Positions 42,437 through 51,303 are shown, numbered from the stretch's first letter. The stretch is DNA of 64,000 bases from Pseudomonas knackmussii B13 (GCF_000689415.1 NZ_HG322950.1:1801001-1865000), one strand, 5' to 3'. Program-made: numbers and translations. The notes: generated by a model from the sequence alone, not told the origin.

Positions 42437-43351
42437 ATGGACCGCTATACCCTCATTCGCAGTTTCGTCCTGGTAGCGGACAATGGCAGCTTCGCCGCGG
42501 CCGCCTTGAGCGAAGGCGTGACCCCGGTGGTCATGGGCCGGCGCCTGGACGCCCTGGAGCAGCACCTCGGGGTCAAGCTGATGCACCGCTCGACCCGCGG
42601 CCTGCAGTTGACCGACCTCGGCGAGCAGTACCTGGAGCGTGCGCGCAGCCTGCTGAAAGACTTCGACGAGGCCGACGCCAGCGTTACCCGCGGCGGCAAC
42701 TCGGTGCGCGGGCACCTGGTGATATCGGCACCGGCGGCGTTCGGCCGCCGGCACATCGCGCCGCATGCGCCGGCCTTCCTGGCGCGCTACCCGGACTTGA
42801 AGCTGTCGTTCAACTTCACCGACAGCCTGGTGGACCTGGTGCGCCAGGGCTACGACATGGGCATCCGCATCGGCGAGGTCACCGACCCCAACTACGTGGC
42901 GATCAAGCTCTTTCCCAATCGCCGCGTGGTCTGTGGCGCGCCGCGCTACTTCGAGCTGCACGGCGTGCCGCGCACCCTCGAGGACCTGGTGCGGCACAAC
43001 TGCCTGGCGTTCAACCTGCAGGGCGGCCAGCAGCGCGGCTGGACCTTCCTGCGCGACGGCAAGCAGGTGGCGGTGCGGGTGTCGGGCAACCTCGACTGCA
43101 ACGACGGCGAGCTGCTTTACGACTGGGTCAAGCAGGGCCTGGGCATCGGCTGGCGCTCGACCTGGGAGATCCAGGCCGAGCTCAAGGCCGGCGAACTGGT
43201 GACGGTGCTCGACGAGTACGAGATCCCGGCCTACGACATCCAGGCGGTGTATCCGCAGCAGCGCTACCTGCCGGCCAAGGTGCGTTTTTTCATCGACTAC
43301 CTGAAGGCGATCTACAACACCCCGGGATACTGGGAAGCCCGGCATTCTTGA
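42437..43351 (+). CDS. LysR-family regulator, probably of the gcl operon
   Basis: 304 residues. N-terminal winged helix (FVLVADNGSFAAAALSEGVTPVVMGRRLDALEQHLG) and a C-terminal effector domain from about residue 90. Divergent from gcl with a 110-bp shared region containing a dyad operator. The effector could be glyoxylate or tartronate semialdehyde (inference). TGGAG 6 bp upstream serves as ribosome site. Confidence 0.93.
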   Translation: MDRYTLIRSFVLVADNGSFAAAALSEGVTPVVMGRRLDALEQHLGVKLMHRSTRGLQLTDLGEQYLERARSLLKDFDEADASVTRGGNSVRGHLVISAPAAFGRRHIAPHAPAFLARYPDLKLSFNFTDSLVDLVRQGYDMGIRIGEVTDPNYVAIKLFPNRRVVCGAPRYFELHGVPRTLEDLVRHNCLAFNLQGGQQRGWTFLRDGKQVAVRVSGNLDCNDGELLYDWVKQGLGIGWRSTWEIQAELKAGELVTVLDEYEIPAYDIQAVYPQQRYLPAKVRFFIDYLKAIYNTPGYWEARHS

Positions 43352-43539
43352 GCGGCTAGTCGATACTTTGATTGTCGATTTTTAGCTTGAAATGTTGTGT
43401 ACAGATTGTCGCAGGATTGTATTTATCGATTGCGTCCGGGATTGCCTTCGGCTATTGCATTAGGGGGCTTGCCATGCCGCGTCCACCCGCCGGGTGGGTG
43501 CGGGCCAACGCCTACTACAACTCCAAGAGGAAATTCCCG

Positions 43540-43971
43540 ATGAGCGAAATCAACCTGAACACCGCGCTGGACATCACCCGCAACGCCTTGGCCGCAGGGC
43601 GCGAGTTGCACACCGCGCCGCTGACCGTGGCGGTGCTGGACGCCGGCGGCCACCTGGTGGCCCTGCAGCGCGAGGACGGCGCCAGCCTGCTGCGTCCGCA
43701 GGTGGCCATCGGCAAGGCCTGGGGCGCAGTGGCGCTGGGCAAGTCGGCGCGGGCGCTGGCGGCGGACGCTCAGCAGCGCCCGTCGTTCATCGCGGCGGTG
43801 AACACCCTGGCCCAGGGCAATGTGGTGCCGGCACCGGGCGGCGTGCTGATCCGCGATAGCGACAACCGCGTGCTGGGCGCCATCGGCATCAGCGGCGACG
43901 CTTCGGACATCGACGAACAATGCGCGATCCGCGGCATCCAGGCCGCCGGGCTGTTTGCTGACGCGGGCTAA
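43540..43971 (+). CDS. GlcG/HbpS-family (DUF336) protein
   Basis: 143 residues from the ATG at 43540 with AAGAGG upstream; the longer frame to 43372 is rejected. Blocks LTVAVLDAGGHLVALQREDGA, GKAWGAVALGKSAR and GALGISGDxSDxDE-type C terminus (GAIGISGDASDIDEQCA) define the family. Homologues accompany glycolate, glyoxylate or diol pathways and some bind haem; their function is not settled. It follows the LysR regulator and is likely part of the glyoxylate gene set. Confidence 0.88.
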   Translation: MSEINLNTALDITRNALAAGRELHTAPLTVAVLDAGGHLVALQREDGASLLRPQVAIGKAWGAVALGKSARALAADAQQRPSFIAAVNTLAQGNVVPAPGGVLIRDSDNRVLGAIGISGDASDIDEQCAIRGIQAAGLFADAG

Positions 43972-43984
43972 GACTGCTGTTTAC

Positions 43985-44048
43985 TGGGCTCCCGCGTTCG
44001 CGAGAGTGACGGAACTGAATCGTCATCCCCGCGAACGCGGGGACCCAA
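43985..44048. repeat. Inverted pair of family-A REP-like elements
   Basis: CTCCCGCGTTCGCGAGAGTG (43989-44008) and CGTCATCCCCGCGAACGCGG (44021-44040), in opposite orientations ten bases apart. They could fold into one long cruciform. Confidence 0.8.
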
Positions 44049-44094
44049 AGAAGTAGGGCGATAACCCGTTAATTGCCAAAGGGCGGGATGGACC

Positions 44095-44166
44095 TGTAGG
44101 AGCGAGCTTGCTCGCGAACGGTCCCGCAGCGGACTCGTTTCGCGAGCAAGCTCGCTCCTACGAAAA
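44095..44166. repeat. Inverted pair of family-B REP-like elements
   Basis: TGTAGGAGCGAGCTTGCTCG (44095-44114) and CGCGAGCAAGCTCGCTCCTA (44141-44160). The inverted arrangement is the BIME layout known for the Pseudomonas GTAGGAGCGAGC-type REP. Confidence 0.85.
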
Positions 44167-44208
44167 GCCGTTCAAACCCGTTGCGGGGTTGGCGCTTAGG
44201 CGCGAGTG

Positions 44209-44862
44209 CTAGAGCGGCAATGGCCGCAACCGCGCCTCGCCCTTGTCGGCCTCGCCGCCTTCCGGCGCGGTGCCGCGCAGCACCAGGCGGGTGATGGTCT
44301 CGGCGGCCGCCTCGAAGTCGGCGTCGCTGAGGCTTTCCTTGCCGGTGACCATGGATATCTGCCAGTCGAAGTCGGCGTAGGTCTGGGTCGCCGCCCAGAT
44401 GGTGAACAGCAGGTGGTGCGGGTCCACCGGCGCCAGCAGGCCACGGTCGATCCAGCTTTGCAGGCAGGCGATGTTGCGCTGCGCCTGGGCGTTCAGCTCG
44501 TCCAGGTATTCCTTCGGCAGGTGCGGCGCACCGTGCATCAGTTCGCTGGCGAACACCTTCGATGCGTGCGGCAGTTCCTGGGAAATGCGCACCTTGGAGC
44601 GGATGTACGACTTCAGCGCCTCGGCCGGCTCATCGTCATCGCGGAACGGCGCGGAAGCCTGCAGCAGCGGCTCGACCACGCTCTCCAGCACGCTGCGGTA
44701 GAGGTTTTCCTTGGACTGGAAGTAGTAGTAGACGTTGGGCTTGGGCAGTCCGGCGCGGGCCGCGATATCGCTGGTCTTGGTCGCGGCGAAGCCCTTCTCG
44801 GCGAACTCTTCGCTGGCGGCGCGGAGGATCAGGCGTCGGTTGCGTTCGCGGATGCTGGTCAT
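44209..44862 (-). CDS. TetR-family transcriptional regulator (RutR/YcdC-like)
   Basis: 217 residues from the ATG at 44862 with AGGACC just before it. N-terminal helix-turn-helix: ILRAASEEFAEKGFAATKTSDIAARAGLPKPNVYYYFQSKENLY. The C-terminal domain (SYIRSKVRISQELPHASKVFASELMHGAPHL) is the YcdC/RutR type linked to purine and pyrimidine catabolism regulators. It is divergent from moaA. Ligand and targets are unknown. Confidence 0.9.
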   Translation of the reverse strand: MTSIRERNRRLILRAASEEFAEKGFAATKTSDIAARAGLPKPNVYYYFQSKENLYRSVLESVVEPLLQASAPFRDDDEPAEALKSYIRSKVRISQELPHASKVFASELMHGAPHLPKEYLDELNAQAQRNIACLQSWIDRGLLAPVDPHHLLFTIWAATQTYADFDWQISMVTGKESLSDADFEAAAETITRLVLRGTAPEGGEADKGEARLRPLPL

Positions 44863-45040
44863 GGTCCTGAGGCTACTCGTGCGCGGGTTGCCGCGTAGGT
44901 GGGGCGGGGATGGTAGCACCGGGCCGGCGGGCCTCTCAAGCAAGGTGCCGGAGAGAAGTTGACCCGCCGTTCAGTTTTTCTTTACAGTCGGCCGCTCCGG
45001 TGTCCCGCCGGTGATCCACTTCCGCGAGCCTGCCGCCGCC

Positions 45041-46036
45041 ATGACCGATACCCGCCTGGTCGACCCCTTCGGCCGTCGTATCACCTACCTGCGGTTGTCG
45101 GTCACCGACCGCTGCGACTTCCGCTGCACCTATTGCATGAGCGAAGACATGCAGTTCCTGCCGCGCGACCAGGTGCTCAGCCTGGAAGAGCTCTACGCCG
45201 TGGCCGACGCATTCATCGGCCTGGGAGTGCGGCGTATCCGCATCACCGGTGGCGAGCCGCTGGTGCGCAAGGGGCTTACCGGGCTGCTGGCGCGGCTGGG
45301 CGCACGCAACGAACTGGACGACCTGGCGATCACCACCAACGGCTCGCAACTGACCGAGCGCGCCGCCGAGCTGCGCGCCGCCGGCGTGCGCCGCCTGAAC
45401 GTCAGCCTCGACTCGCTGCGCCGCGAACGCTTCGCCGCCTTCACCCGCAGCGATCGGCTGCCGCAGGTGCTGGATGGCATCGAGGCGGCGCGTGCGGCGG
45501 GCTTCGAGCGGATCAAGCTGAACTGCGTCGTGCAGAAAGGCCGCAATGACGACGAGGTCTGCGAGCTCGCCGCCTTCGCCCTGAAGCGGGGCCTGGATAT
45601 CAGCTTCATCGAGGAAATGCCGCTGGGCAGCATCGACAGCCACAGCCGCGCGCAGACCCTGTGCAGCAGCGACGAAGTGCGTGCGCGATTGGCCGAACGC
45701 TGGGCGTTGCTGCCAAGCGCTGAACGCACGGGCGGCCCGTCGCGCTACTTCCGCGTCGACGGTTTCGCCAGCCGCATTGGCTTCATCTCACCGCACAGCC
45801 ACAACTTCTGCGGCGACTGCAATCGCGTGCGCGTCACCGCCGAAGGCAAGCTGGTGCTTTGCCTGGGGCACGAAGGTGCGCTGGATCTTCGCCAGTTGCT
45901 GCGCAGCCATCCCGGCGACAGCGAGCGCCTGCGCGCGGCGCTGGTCGATGCACTGCAGCTCAAGCCGCAGCGCCACCATTTCGACGCCGCCGAGCAGGTG
46001 CAGGTGCTGCGCTTCATGAGCATGACCGGCGGCTGA
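45041..46036 (+). CDS. moaA: GTP 3',8-cyclase (molybdenum cofactor biosynthesis)
   Basis: Radical-SAM enzyme for the first step of molybdopterin synthesis. 331 residues from the ATG at 45041, preferred over the GTG at 45011 because the protein then begins in the usual place. The N-terminal [4Fe-4S] cluster is at Cys25, Cys29 and Cys32 (CDFRCTYC). The C-terminal cluster lies in HNFCGDCNRVR...LCLG. The GG dipeptide at the C terminus (MTGG) needed for activity is present. P. aeruginosa has two moaA copies; this matches PA1505 by context. Confidence 0.96.
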   Translation: MTDTRLVDPFGRRITYLRLSVTDRCDFRCTYCMSEDMQFLPRDQVLSLEELYAVADAFIGLGVRRIRITGGEPLVRKGLTGLLARLGARNELDDLAITTNGSQLTERAAELRAAGVRRLNVSLDSLRRERFAAFTRSDRLPQVLDGIEAARAAGFERIKLNCVVQKGRNDDEVCELAAFALKRGLDISFIEEMPLGSIDSHSRAQTLCSSDEVRARLAERWALLPSAERTGGPSRYFRVDGFASRIGFISPHSHNFCGDCNRVRVTAEGKLVLCLGHEGALDLRQLLRSHPGDSERLRAALVDALQLKPQRHHFDAAEQVQVLRFMSMTGG

Positions 46037-46082
46037 GCCGCGCCGCGCGAAACAAGAACAACAAGATCGACAAGGAGAGAGC

Positions 46083-46910
46083 ATGAAACTCCAGGGTTTC
46101 GGCTGGGCGATGGTTGCCGCGCTGCCATTGCCGGCGCTGGCGCAGACCTACGTGGTGGGTGTGGAGAGCCTGGCATTTCTGCCGCACTACAGCACCGATG
46201 CGCAGGGGCGCTACCAGGGCTTTGCCCGCGAACTGCTCGACCAGTTTGCGGCCAGCGCTGGTGTGCAGTTGGAGTACCGACCGTTGCCGGTGTCGCAGCT
46301 GTTGCCGTCGTTGCTCACAGGTGAGGTGGACCTCAAGTACCCCGATAACCCGGATTGGGCCGGCGAAGAGAAGGCTGGGCACAGGCTGCGCTACAGCCAG
46401 CCGGTGGTGCAGTACGTCGATGGCGTGCTGGTTGCGCCCGAGCGAGTTGGTCACGGGGTTACGGTGCTCAAGCGCCTGGCCGTGGTCGATGGCTGGTCGC
46501 CGCGGGGCTACGAGAAAGCCATCGACAGCGGAGGGGTGGAGCGCCTGCCCAGCGGCGACCTGCGGCAGATGATCCAGCAGGCGCTGAAGCACGAGGCCGA
46601 TGGCGCCTACTTCAATGTGGTGGTCGCCACCTACTACCTGGACAACATCCGCGCCCGCCCGGGGGCGCTGGTCTTCGATCCGTCACTTCCGCATACGCGC
46701 AGCAGCTTCCGGCTTTCCAGCGAGCGACACCCCGAGCTGATCCAGCGCTTCGACCGCTTCCTGATCGAGCATGCCGCCGACGTCGCGGCGCTGAAGGCGC
46801 GCTACGGCGTGGAGGCCAGCCTGGATCCGGCGCACCTGGGCGTCGAGCAATGGAAGCTCGACTACCTGGAGCGGCAGAAGGCGAAGCAAAAGACCGTTCC
46901 GTCGCCGTGA
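46083..46910 (+). CDS. Periplasmic solute-binding protein, family 3-like
   Basis: 275 residues with a signal peptide (MKLQGFGWAMVAALPLPALAQ). The body resembles amino-acid-type solute-binding proteins (SBP_bac_3): GRYQGFARELLDQFAASAG and LTGEVDLKYPDNPDW. No permease or ATPase is adjacent, so it may be an orphan receptor or have another ligand role. AAGGAGAGAGC ribosome site. It follows moaA after 46 bp. Confidence 0.82.
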   Translation: MKLQGFGWAMVAALPLPALAQTYVVGVESLAFLPHYSTDAQGRYQGFARELLDQFAASAGVQLEYRPLPVSQLLPSLLTGEVDLKYPDNPDWAGEEKAGHRLRYSQPVVQYVDGVLVAPERVGHGVTVLKRLAVVDGWSPRGYEKAIDSGGVERLPSGDLRQMIQQALKHEADGAYFNVVVATYYLDNIRARPGALVFDPSLPHTRSSFRLSSERHPELIQRFDRFLIEHAADVAALKARYGVEASLDPAHLGVEQWKLDYLERQKAKQKTVPSP

Positions 46911-46984
46911 CGGGCTTCCCGCCCGCTGCGCGCTTTCCCTAGAATCGCGCCTGCCCGCCAAGGTCGTCGGGCTGCGAGGCTGAT

Positions 46985-47503
46985 GTGAGCGTGAGTCAAC
47001 TGCGAATTCCACTGGGCGATTGCTGCCTGGTCTGCGATGGGTTCCGCCTGCAGGTGGCGGGCAGGCCGTCGCTGGATTTCGACGGCGATCTGCTCTGGGC
47101 CATCGAGCAACGCATCTGGCGTCCCTTGGCCGTGGAGCTGACCGAGCGCGCAGACGGCCGCTGGGTCCAGCCATTGCCGCTGGATCGTCAGCCGGCCTTC
47201 GGCCCTCAGCAGGTGATCGGCTGGCGTGAAGATGCGGTACAGCTTGATGCCCTGTCAGATGCGCATGAGCCGGCGGATATTTTGGGCTGGTGTCAGTCCC
47301 GCTGGCCGCAGGCGGGCATCAATAAGTCGTCCATCGATCTCACCTCTTACGCCTGGGGGCGCCTGTTGCGCCTGGATCTTCGCCGCGCCGGTCTCGCGGC
47401 GGAGGGCGGTGAGCACTTTCTCCTTCCTCACGACGCTGCCTGCGTCTACCTCGGCTATCTCCAGCTGGACTGGCCGCGCCTGCGCTTCGAACTAAATTCT
47501 TAA
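46985..47503 (+). CDS. Unknown protein, 172 residues
   Basis: GTG start at 46985. No signal peptide, membrane segment or recognised domain. It is rich in Trp and Leu (WRPLAVELTE, WGRLLRLDLRRAG, LQLDWPRLRFEL). The frame is full-length with Pseudomonas-like codon use, and 75 bp separate it from the solute-binding protein gene on the same strand. I do not recognise the family. Confidence 0.65.
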   Translation: MSVSQLRIPLGDCCLVCDGFRLQVAGRPSLDFDGDLLWAIEQRIWRPLAVELTERADGRWVQPLPLDRQPAFGPQQVIGWREDAVQLDALSDAHEPADILGWCQSRWPQAGINKSSIDLTSYAWGRLLRLDLRRAGLAAEGGEHFLLPHDAACVYLGYLQLDWPRLRFELNS

Positions 47504-47649
47504 GAAGAAATCTTACGAAGTATGTCAGCGGCCGTGACAACGGCTGTCTCGACGGCGATGGCGTGCGCCCGGTTTCGGTCGGGCTGCGTCTTGATATCCG
47601 GGGTTTGCCCGGGTTCCTTGCGAGCGTGTCTTAGGAGAGGTTCCCCAGA

Positions 47650-48045
47650 ATGACAATGACAAAGCGGGTAAAGCGTCTGGCAGCGGTGCTGATCGCTGCC
47701 CAGTTGGCCGTGGTGGCGGAGGTTCCGCTGGCGCAGGCGGCAATGGTGGGCACGGGTGAAGTGCTCGAGGCTCAGCAGCAACACGTTGATCGTGAGCAAT
47801 TGCTGCACATGCTGGACGACCAGGGCGTGCAGAAGAAACTGCAGTCCATGGGCGTAGAGCGCAGCAAGGTCGAGCAGCGCATCAAGAGTCTTTCCAATGA
47901 GGAGCTGGCGCAATTCAACCAGCAACTGGACCAGGCGCCGGCAGGCGGGATCATCGGCATCATCATCCTGTTCCTGCTGATCTTCGTGATCACCGACATG
48001 CTCTGCATCACGCACATCTTCACCTTCGTCCGGTGCCAGCGTTGA
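47650..48045 (+). CDS. PA2779-family exported small protein with Gly-Gly site
   Basis: 131 residues. The N-terminal helix (about 9-30, ending LAQAA) looks like a signal peptide. A charged helical middle (about 38-95) is followed by PAGG at residues 97-100 and then a very hydrophobic tail (IIGIIILFLLIFVITDMLC, residues 101-119) ending ITHIFTFVRCQR. AGGAGAGG ribosome site. The stop overlaps the downstream peptidase gene by 13 bp. The layout (leader, Gly-Gly, hydrophobic core) resembles double-glycine peptides, and the neighbour is a C39-like peptidase. Cleavage is inference. Confidence 0.85.
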   Translation: MTMTKRVKRLAAVLIAAQLAVVAEVPLAQAAMVGTGEVLEAQQQHVDREQLLHMLDDQGVQKKLQSMGVERSKVEQRIKSLSNEELAQFNQQLDQAPAGGIIGIIILFLLIFVITDMLCITHIFTFVRCQR

Positions 48046-48995
48046 GTTACCGGGCGCTGCCCCTCGTCCTGGCCGCCGCGCTGCTTGGCGGTTGTGCCAG
48101 GACGCCGCAGCTGCCGACGGACATCGATGCGCTGCCGTCGCGCGTCGAACTCACCGATGTGCAGTTCTTCCCCCAGCAGGAGTTCCAGTGCGGCCCGGCG
48201 GCTCTGGCGACCATGCTCAACCAGCGCGGCGTGCGGGTTACGCCGCGGCAGTTGAAGGAGCGGGTTTATATCCCGGGGCGCCAGGGGAGCCTGCAGGTCG
48301 AGCTGGTCGCGGCCACGCGCGAGCAGGGGCTGCTGGCTTATCCGTTGCGGCCAAAGCTGGAAGACGTGCTGAAGGAAGTCGCGGCCGGCAATCCGGTGCT
48401 GGTGCTGCAGAACAACGGCCTGGACTGGCTGCCGATGTGGCACTACGCAGTGGTGGTCGGCTTTGATCGCGACCGCCACGAACTGGTGCTGCGCTCGGGC
48501 ATCACCCAACGCCTGGTGATCGACTACACGGCATTCGACGTTACCTGGGCGCGCAGCAATCGTTGGGCGATGGTGACCGTTCCTGCCGATCGTCTCCCGG
48601 CAACCGCCGACTCGTTGCGCTGGCTGCGTTCTGCGCACGACCTGGAAGAAACCGGGCAGAAACCGTTGGCCGACGAAGCCTACCGCACGGCGACGCACGC
48701 CTGGCCGAAGGAGCCGCTGGGCTGGTTCGCCCTGGCCAATTCGCGCTATGCAGCCGGTCACCTGGACGAGGCGGAGGGCGCGCTGCGGCAGAGCCTTTCG
48801 GCGCGCCCGGACTTCGCTGCGGGCTGGTACAACCTCGCCAACGTGCTGGGCGAGCGGGGCTGCGCATCGCAGGCACAGGTGGCCGCGAGTTGTGCTCGTC
48901 AGCTGGCGCCGGGTGACTCGCGCTTTGCAGCGGCACCGGGCAGTGGGGCGGCGTCTGGGCAGTGCCAGGCGTTGCCGGCTTGTCCGGGGTCCTGA
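48033..48995 (+). CDS. PA2778-family C39-like cysteine peptidase, lipoprotein
   Basis: 320 residues from a GTG at 48033. Lipobox LLGGC with Cys21 indicates an envelope lipoprotein. The peptidase domain (about 42-185) has the C39/papain-like triad: oxyanion Gln47-48, Cys53 in FQCGPAALATML, His137 in MWHYAVVVGFD. C39 peptidases normally cleave after Gly-Gly in bacteriocin leaders. The C-terminal part (about 195-300) has TPR-like helices (PLGWFALANSRYAAGHLDEAEGALRQSL). It overlaps the small Gly-Gly protein gene upstream, a probable substrate. Confidence 0.88.
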   Translation: MPALSYRALPLVLAAALLGGCARTPQLPTDIDALPSRVELTDVQFFPQQEFQCGPAALATMLNQRGVRVTPRQLKERVYIPGRQGSLQVELVAATREQGLLAYPLRPKLEDVLKEVAAGNPVLVLQNNGLDWLPMWHYAVVVGFDRDRHELVLRSGITQRLVIDYTAFDVTWARSNRWAMVTVPADRLPATADSLRWLRSAHDLEETGQKPLADEAYRTATHAWPKEPLGWFALANSRYAAGHLDEAEGALRQSLSARPDFAAGWYNLANVLGERGCASQAQVAASCARQLAPGDSRFAAAPGSGAASGQCQALPACPGS

Positions 48996-49005
48996 GCGGA
49001 GAAAC

Positions 49006-49033
49006 GAAAACGGCGCCCGAAGGCGCCGTTTTC
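49006..49033. terminator. Bidirectional terminator
   Basis: GAAAACGGCGCC-CGAA-GGCGCCGTTTTC, a perfect 12-pair stem with A and T tracts, between the convergent peptidase and FAD oxidase genes. Confidence 0.92.
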
Positions 49034-49051
49034 TTTGGCGGGGTGTGTGGA

Positions 49052-50335
49052 TTACACGCCCAGCTTGTCACGCAGGCTGTAGTACCAGGCGCCGATCGCG
49101 GAGAACGGAACCTGGAACATGCGACCGCCCGGGAACGGGTAGTGCGGCAGGTCGGCGAAAGCGTCGAAACGCTCGGCCTGGCCACGCAGCGCCTCGGCCA
49201 GAACCTTGCCGGCGAGGTGGGTGTAGGTCACGCCGTGGCCGGAGCAGCCCTGGGAGTAGTAGATGTTGTCGCCGATACGGCCCACTTGCGGCAGACGCGA
49301 GAGGGTCAGCAGGAAGTTGCCGGTCCAGGCGAAGTCGATCTTCACGTTCTTCAGTTGCGGGAACACTTTCAGCATCTTCGGACGAATGATCGCCTCGATG
49401 TTCGACGGATCGCGCGCACCGTAGACCACGCCGCCACCGAAGATCAGGCGGTTGTCGCCGGTCAGACGGTAGTAGTCCAGCAGGTAGTTGCAGTCCTCGA
49501 CGCAATAGTCTTGCGGCAGCAGGGACTTGGCCAGGTCGGCGCTCAGCGGCTCGGTGGTGATCACCTGGGTGCCGCACGGCATGGACTTGGAGGCCAGTTC
49601 CGGCACCAGGCCGCCCAGGTAGGCGTTACCGGCAACCACAACGAACTTCGCCTTCACGCGGCCTTGCGGGGTGTGAACCACCGGGTTGGCTCCGCGATCG
49701 ATGCGCACGGCGGGGCTCTGTTCGTGAATCACGCCGCCGAGCGATTCCACGGCTGCCGCTTCGCCCAGGGCGAGGTTCAGCGGGTGGATGTGGCCGCCGC
49801 TCATGTCGAGCATGCCGCCGACATAGCTGTCGGTCGCGACGATCTCGCGCATGCGCTTGGCGTCCATCAGTTCCAGCTGGGTGTGGCCGAAGCGCTCCCA
49901 GAGCTTCTTCTGCGACTCCAGGTGACCCATCTGCTTGGCGCTGAGAGCGGCGAACACGCCACCGTCCTTCAGGTCGCACTGGATGTTGTACTTGGCGATG
50001 CGCTCGCGAATGATGCGGCCGCCTTCGAAGGCCATCTGGCCGAGCAGTTGGGCCTGCTTCGGGCCGACGGTGCGTTCGATGACGTCGATGTCGCGGCTGT
50101 AGCTGTTGACGATCTGACCACCGTTACGGCCGGACGCGCCGAAGCCGACCTTGGCGGCCTCGAGGACGGTGACCTTGAAGCCGTTTTCCAGCAGGAAGAG
50201 GGCGGTGGACAGACCTGTGTAACCGGCGCCGATGATGCACACATCGGTTTCGGTCTCACCCTGGAGTTCCGGACGCGCCGGCACCGGATTGGCGGAGGCT
50301 GCGTAATAGGAAGTGGGGTAGGGAGTGTGCGGCAT
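49052..50335 (-). CDS. FAD-dependent gamma-glutamylpolyamine oxidase-like protein (PuuB/PauB family)
   Basis: 427 residues. FAD-binding motif VCIIGAGYTGLSTALFLLE near residue 33, GFGASGRNGGQIVNSY after it, and a C-terminal NIYYSQGCSGHGVTYTHLAGK. These match DAO-type oxidases that act on gamma-glutamyl-putrescine and related polyamines; position next to the PA2778/PA2779 pair matches PA2776 (pauB3) in P. aeruginosa. Substrate preference among polyamines cannot be read from sequence. Confidence 0.9.
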   Translation of the reverse strand: MPHTPYPTSYYAASANPVPARPELQGETETDVCIIGAGYTGLSTALFLLENGFKVTVLEAAKVGFGASGRNGGQIVNSYSRDIDVIERTVGPKQAQLLGQMAFEGGRIIRERIAKYNIQCDLKDGGVFAALSAKQMGHLESQKKLWERFGHTQLELMDAKRMREIVATDSYVGGMLDMSGGHIHPLNLALGEAAAVESLGGVIHEQSPAVRIDRGANPVVHTPQGRVKAKFVVVAGNAYLGGLVPELASKSMPCGTQVITTEPLSADLAKSLLPQDYCVEDCNYLLDYYRLTGDNRLIFGGGVVYGARDPSNIEAIIRPKMLKVFPQLKNVKIDFAWTGNFLLTLSRLPQVGRIGDNIYYSQGCSGHGVTYTHLAGKVLAEALRGQAERFDAFADLPHYPFPGGRMFQVPFSAIGAWYYSLRDKLGV

Positions 50336-50478
50336 ATTGCACCTGTGTTTGTTATTTTTTACGAGACGGACGAATGCTACCTGAGTCGAATTCCGACGGC
50401 TAGTGCCTGTGCAAAATAATTTACGGAAGGTCGAACATAAAAAAATTCACTTTTTCAGTGGCTTAGCGAAAAAAGTGC

Positions 50479-50506
50479 TTGACGCTACAAAAGCGTCGCG
50501 TAGAAT
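50479..50506 (+). promoter_or_regulatory. Promoter of tRNA-Val
   Basis: TTGACG (50479-50484), 16-bp spacer, TAGAAT (50501-50506), starting about 15 bp before the tRNA. It is a strong sigma-70 match. Confidence 0.8.
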
Positions 50507-50520
50507 GCGCCCCACACGAC

Positions 50521-50597
50521 AGGCACATAGCTCAGTTGGTTAGAGCACCACCTTGACATGGTGGGGGTCGTTGGTTCGAGTCCAATTGTGCCTACCA
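50521..50597 (+). tRNA. tRNA-Val (GAC)
   Basis: 77 nt. The acceptor stem AGGCACA pairs with TGTGCCT, followed by A and an encoded CCA. D-arm AGCTCAGTTGGTTAGAGC; anticodon loop CTTGACATG with anticodon GAC; T-arm GTTGGTTCGAGTCCAAT. A terminator follows at 50621. Confidence 0.97.
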
Positions 50598-50988
50598 AAT
50601 CCGCTGCTTAGGCAGCACCGAAAAGGGCGATCCGAAAGGGTCGCCCTTTTTGTTTTGGGCGATTTTTGGAAAGTCCAGCGGAAAGCGCCTTTCGGCCTGC
50701 AGCCTCAGGCCGGCTCCATTTTTTGGTATAGCACCAGCTCCTTCTCATACCCGGCCTGCTGCCGTTCGGTCATCGACGCTCCCAGGCAGCCGCCCTGTCT
50801 GAACCTGTTCGACCTCCTATATAGAAAGCAGAACGCAGTCGATAGCCATCAGTGGGGCGTTGTCGACCTTCGTCAGATGACCGCGTGGGTTGGCGATGTT
50901 GGAATGGGGGTGGTTGGATGCTGGAGGAGGGCTTGCTCGGCTGCGGGAGCGGCGGGAGATGGGGGTCGGGAGCGGCTTCTGACAGAGC
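50598..50988. other. Gap after tRNA-Val (391 bp)
   Basis: Starts with the tRNA terminator. After that I see no convincing gene. A short minus-strand frame (50705-50773, MTERQQAGYEKELVLYQKME...) could be the decayed end of a gene. No att-like copy of the tRNA 3' end and no integrase were noticed in this gap. Confidence 0.5.
50621..50651 (+). terminator. Intrinsic terminator after tRNA-Val
   Basis: AAAAGGGCGA (50621-50630) pairs with TCGCCCTTTT, followed by further T residues. Confidence 0.88.
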
Positions 50989-51303
50989 TCACTTCATCGC
51001 ATTGCTTTCTGCGCTTTCGATTTCGTACTGCCGGCATTTTTGCTCGGCACTGGCGAAGGCCTGGTCGGGCGTTTGGTTACCGCGATAGCCGAAGCGCAAG
51101 AAGTACCTCACTACTACCTTGGTGTCCGCATCGTACTTGCTGCTGCCTTGGTCGACGGCCGCAATGGCCTGCTCCTCGGTGGTGCCCTGGTCTCGATACA
51201 TGGCGCCGGCGCGAGCGAACAGCCCTATGCCCGTGCAAAACTCGGAGGCTTGGCTGCTTGTCGCAAGGATCAGCAGCATGACCAAGACGAATAGTTTCTT
51301 CAT
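50989..51303 (-). CDS. Small exported protein of unknown function
   Basis: 104 residues. Clear signal peptide (MKKLFVLVMLLILATSSQAS). The mature part of about 85 residues has two cysteines (EFCTG and QKCRQ) that could form a disulfide and a helical C-terminal half (TPDQAFASAEQKCRQYEIE). No family recognised. Weak ribosome site. It lies in a loosely packed region after tRNA-Val. Confidence 0.7.
   Translation of the reverse strand: MKKLFVLVMLLILATSSQASEFCTGIGLFARAGAMYRDQGTTEEQAIAAVDQGSSKYDADTKVVVRYFLRFGYRGNQTPDQAFASAEQKCRQYEIESAESNAMK

Noticed and set aside
43985..44166. CRISPR-like array
   Set aside because: The repeats are two palindromic REP-like families with irregular spacing and inverted orientation. 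No spacers of uniform length or cas genes are present.
50705..50773. 22-codon minus-strand frame MTERQQAGYEKELVLYQ...
   Set aside because: Too short and unsupported to call a gene. It may be the decayed 3' end of one.
50521..50988. Integrated element at tRNA-Val
   Set aside because: No integrase gene, no duplicated tRNA end and no phage-type genes seen downstream.
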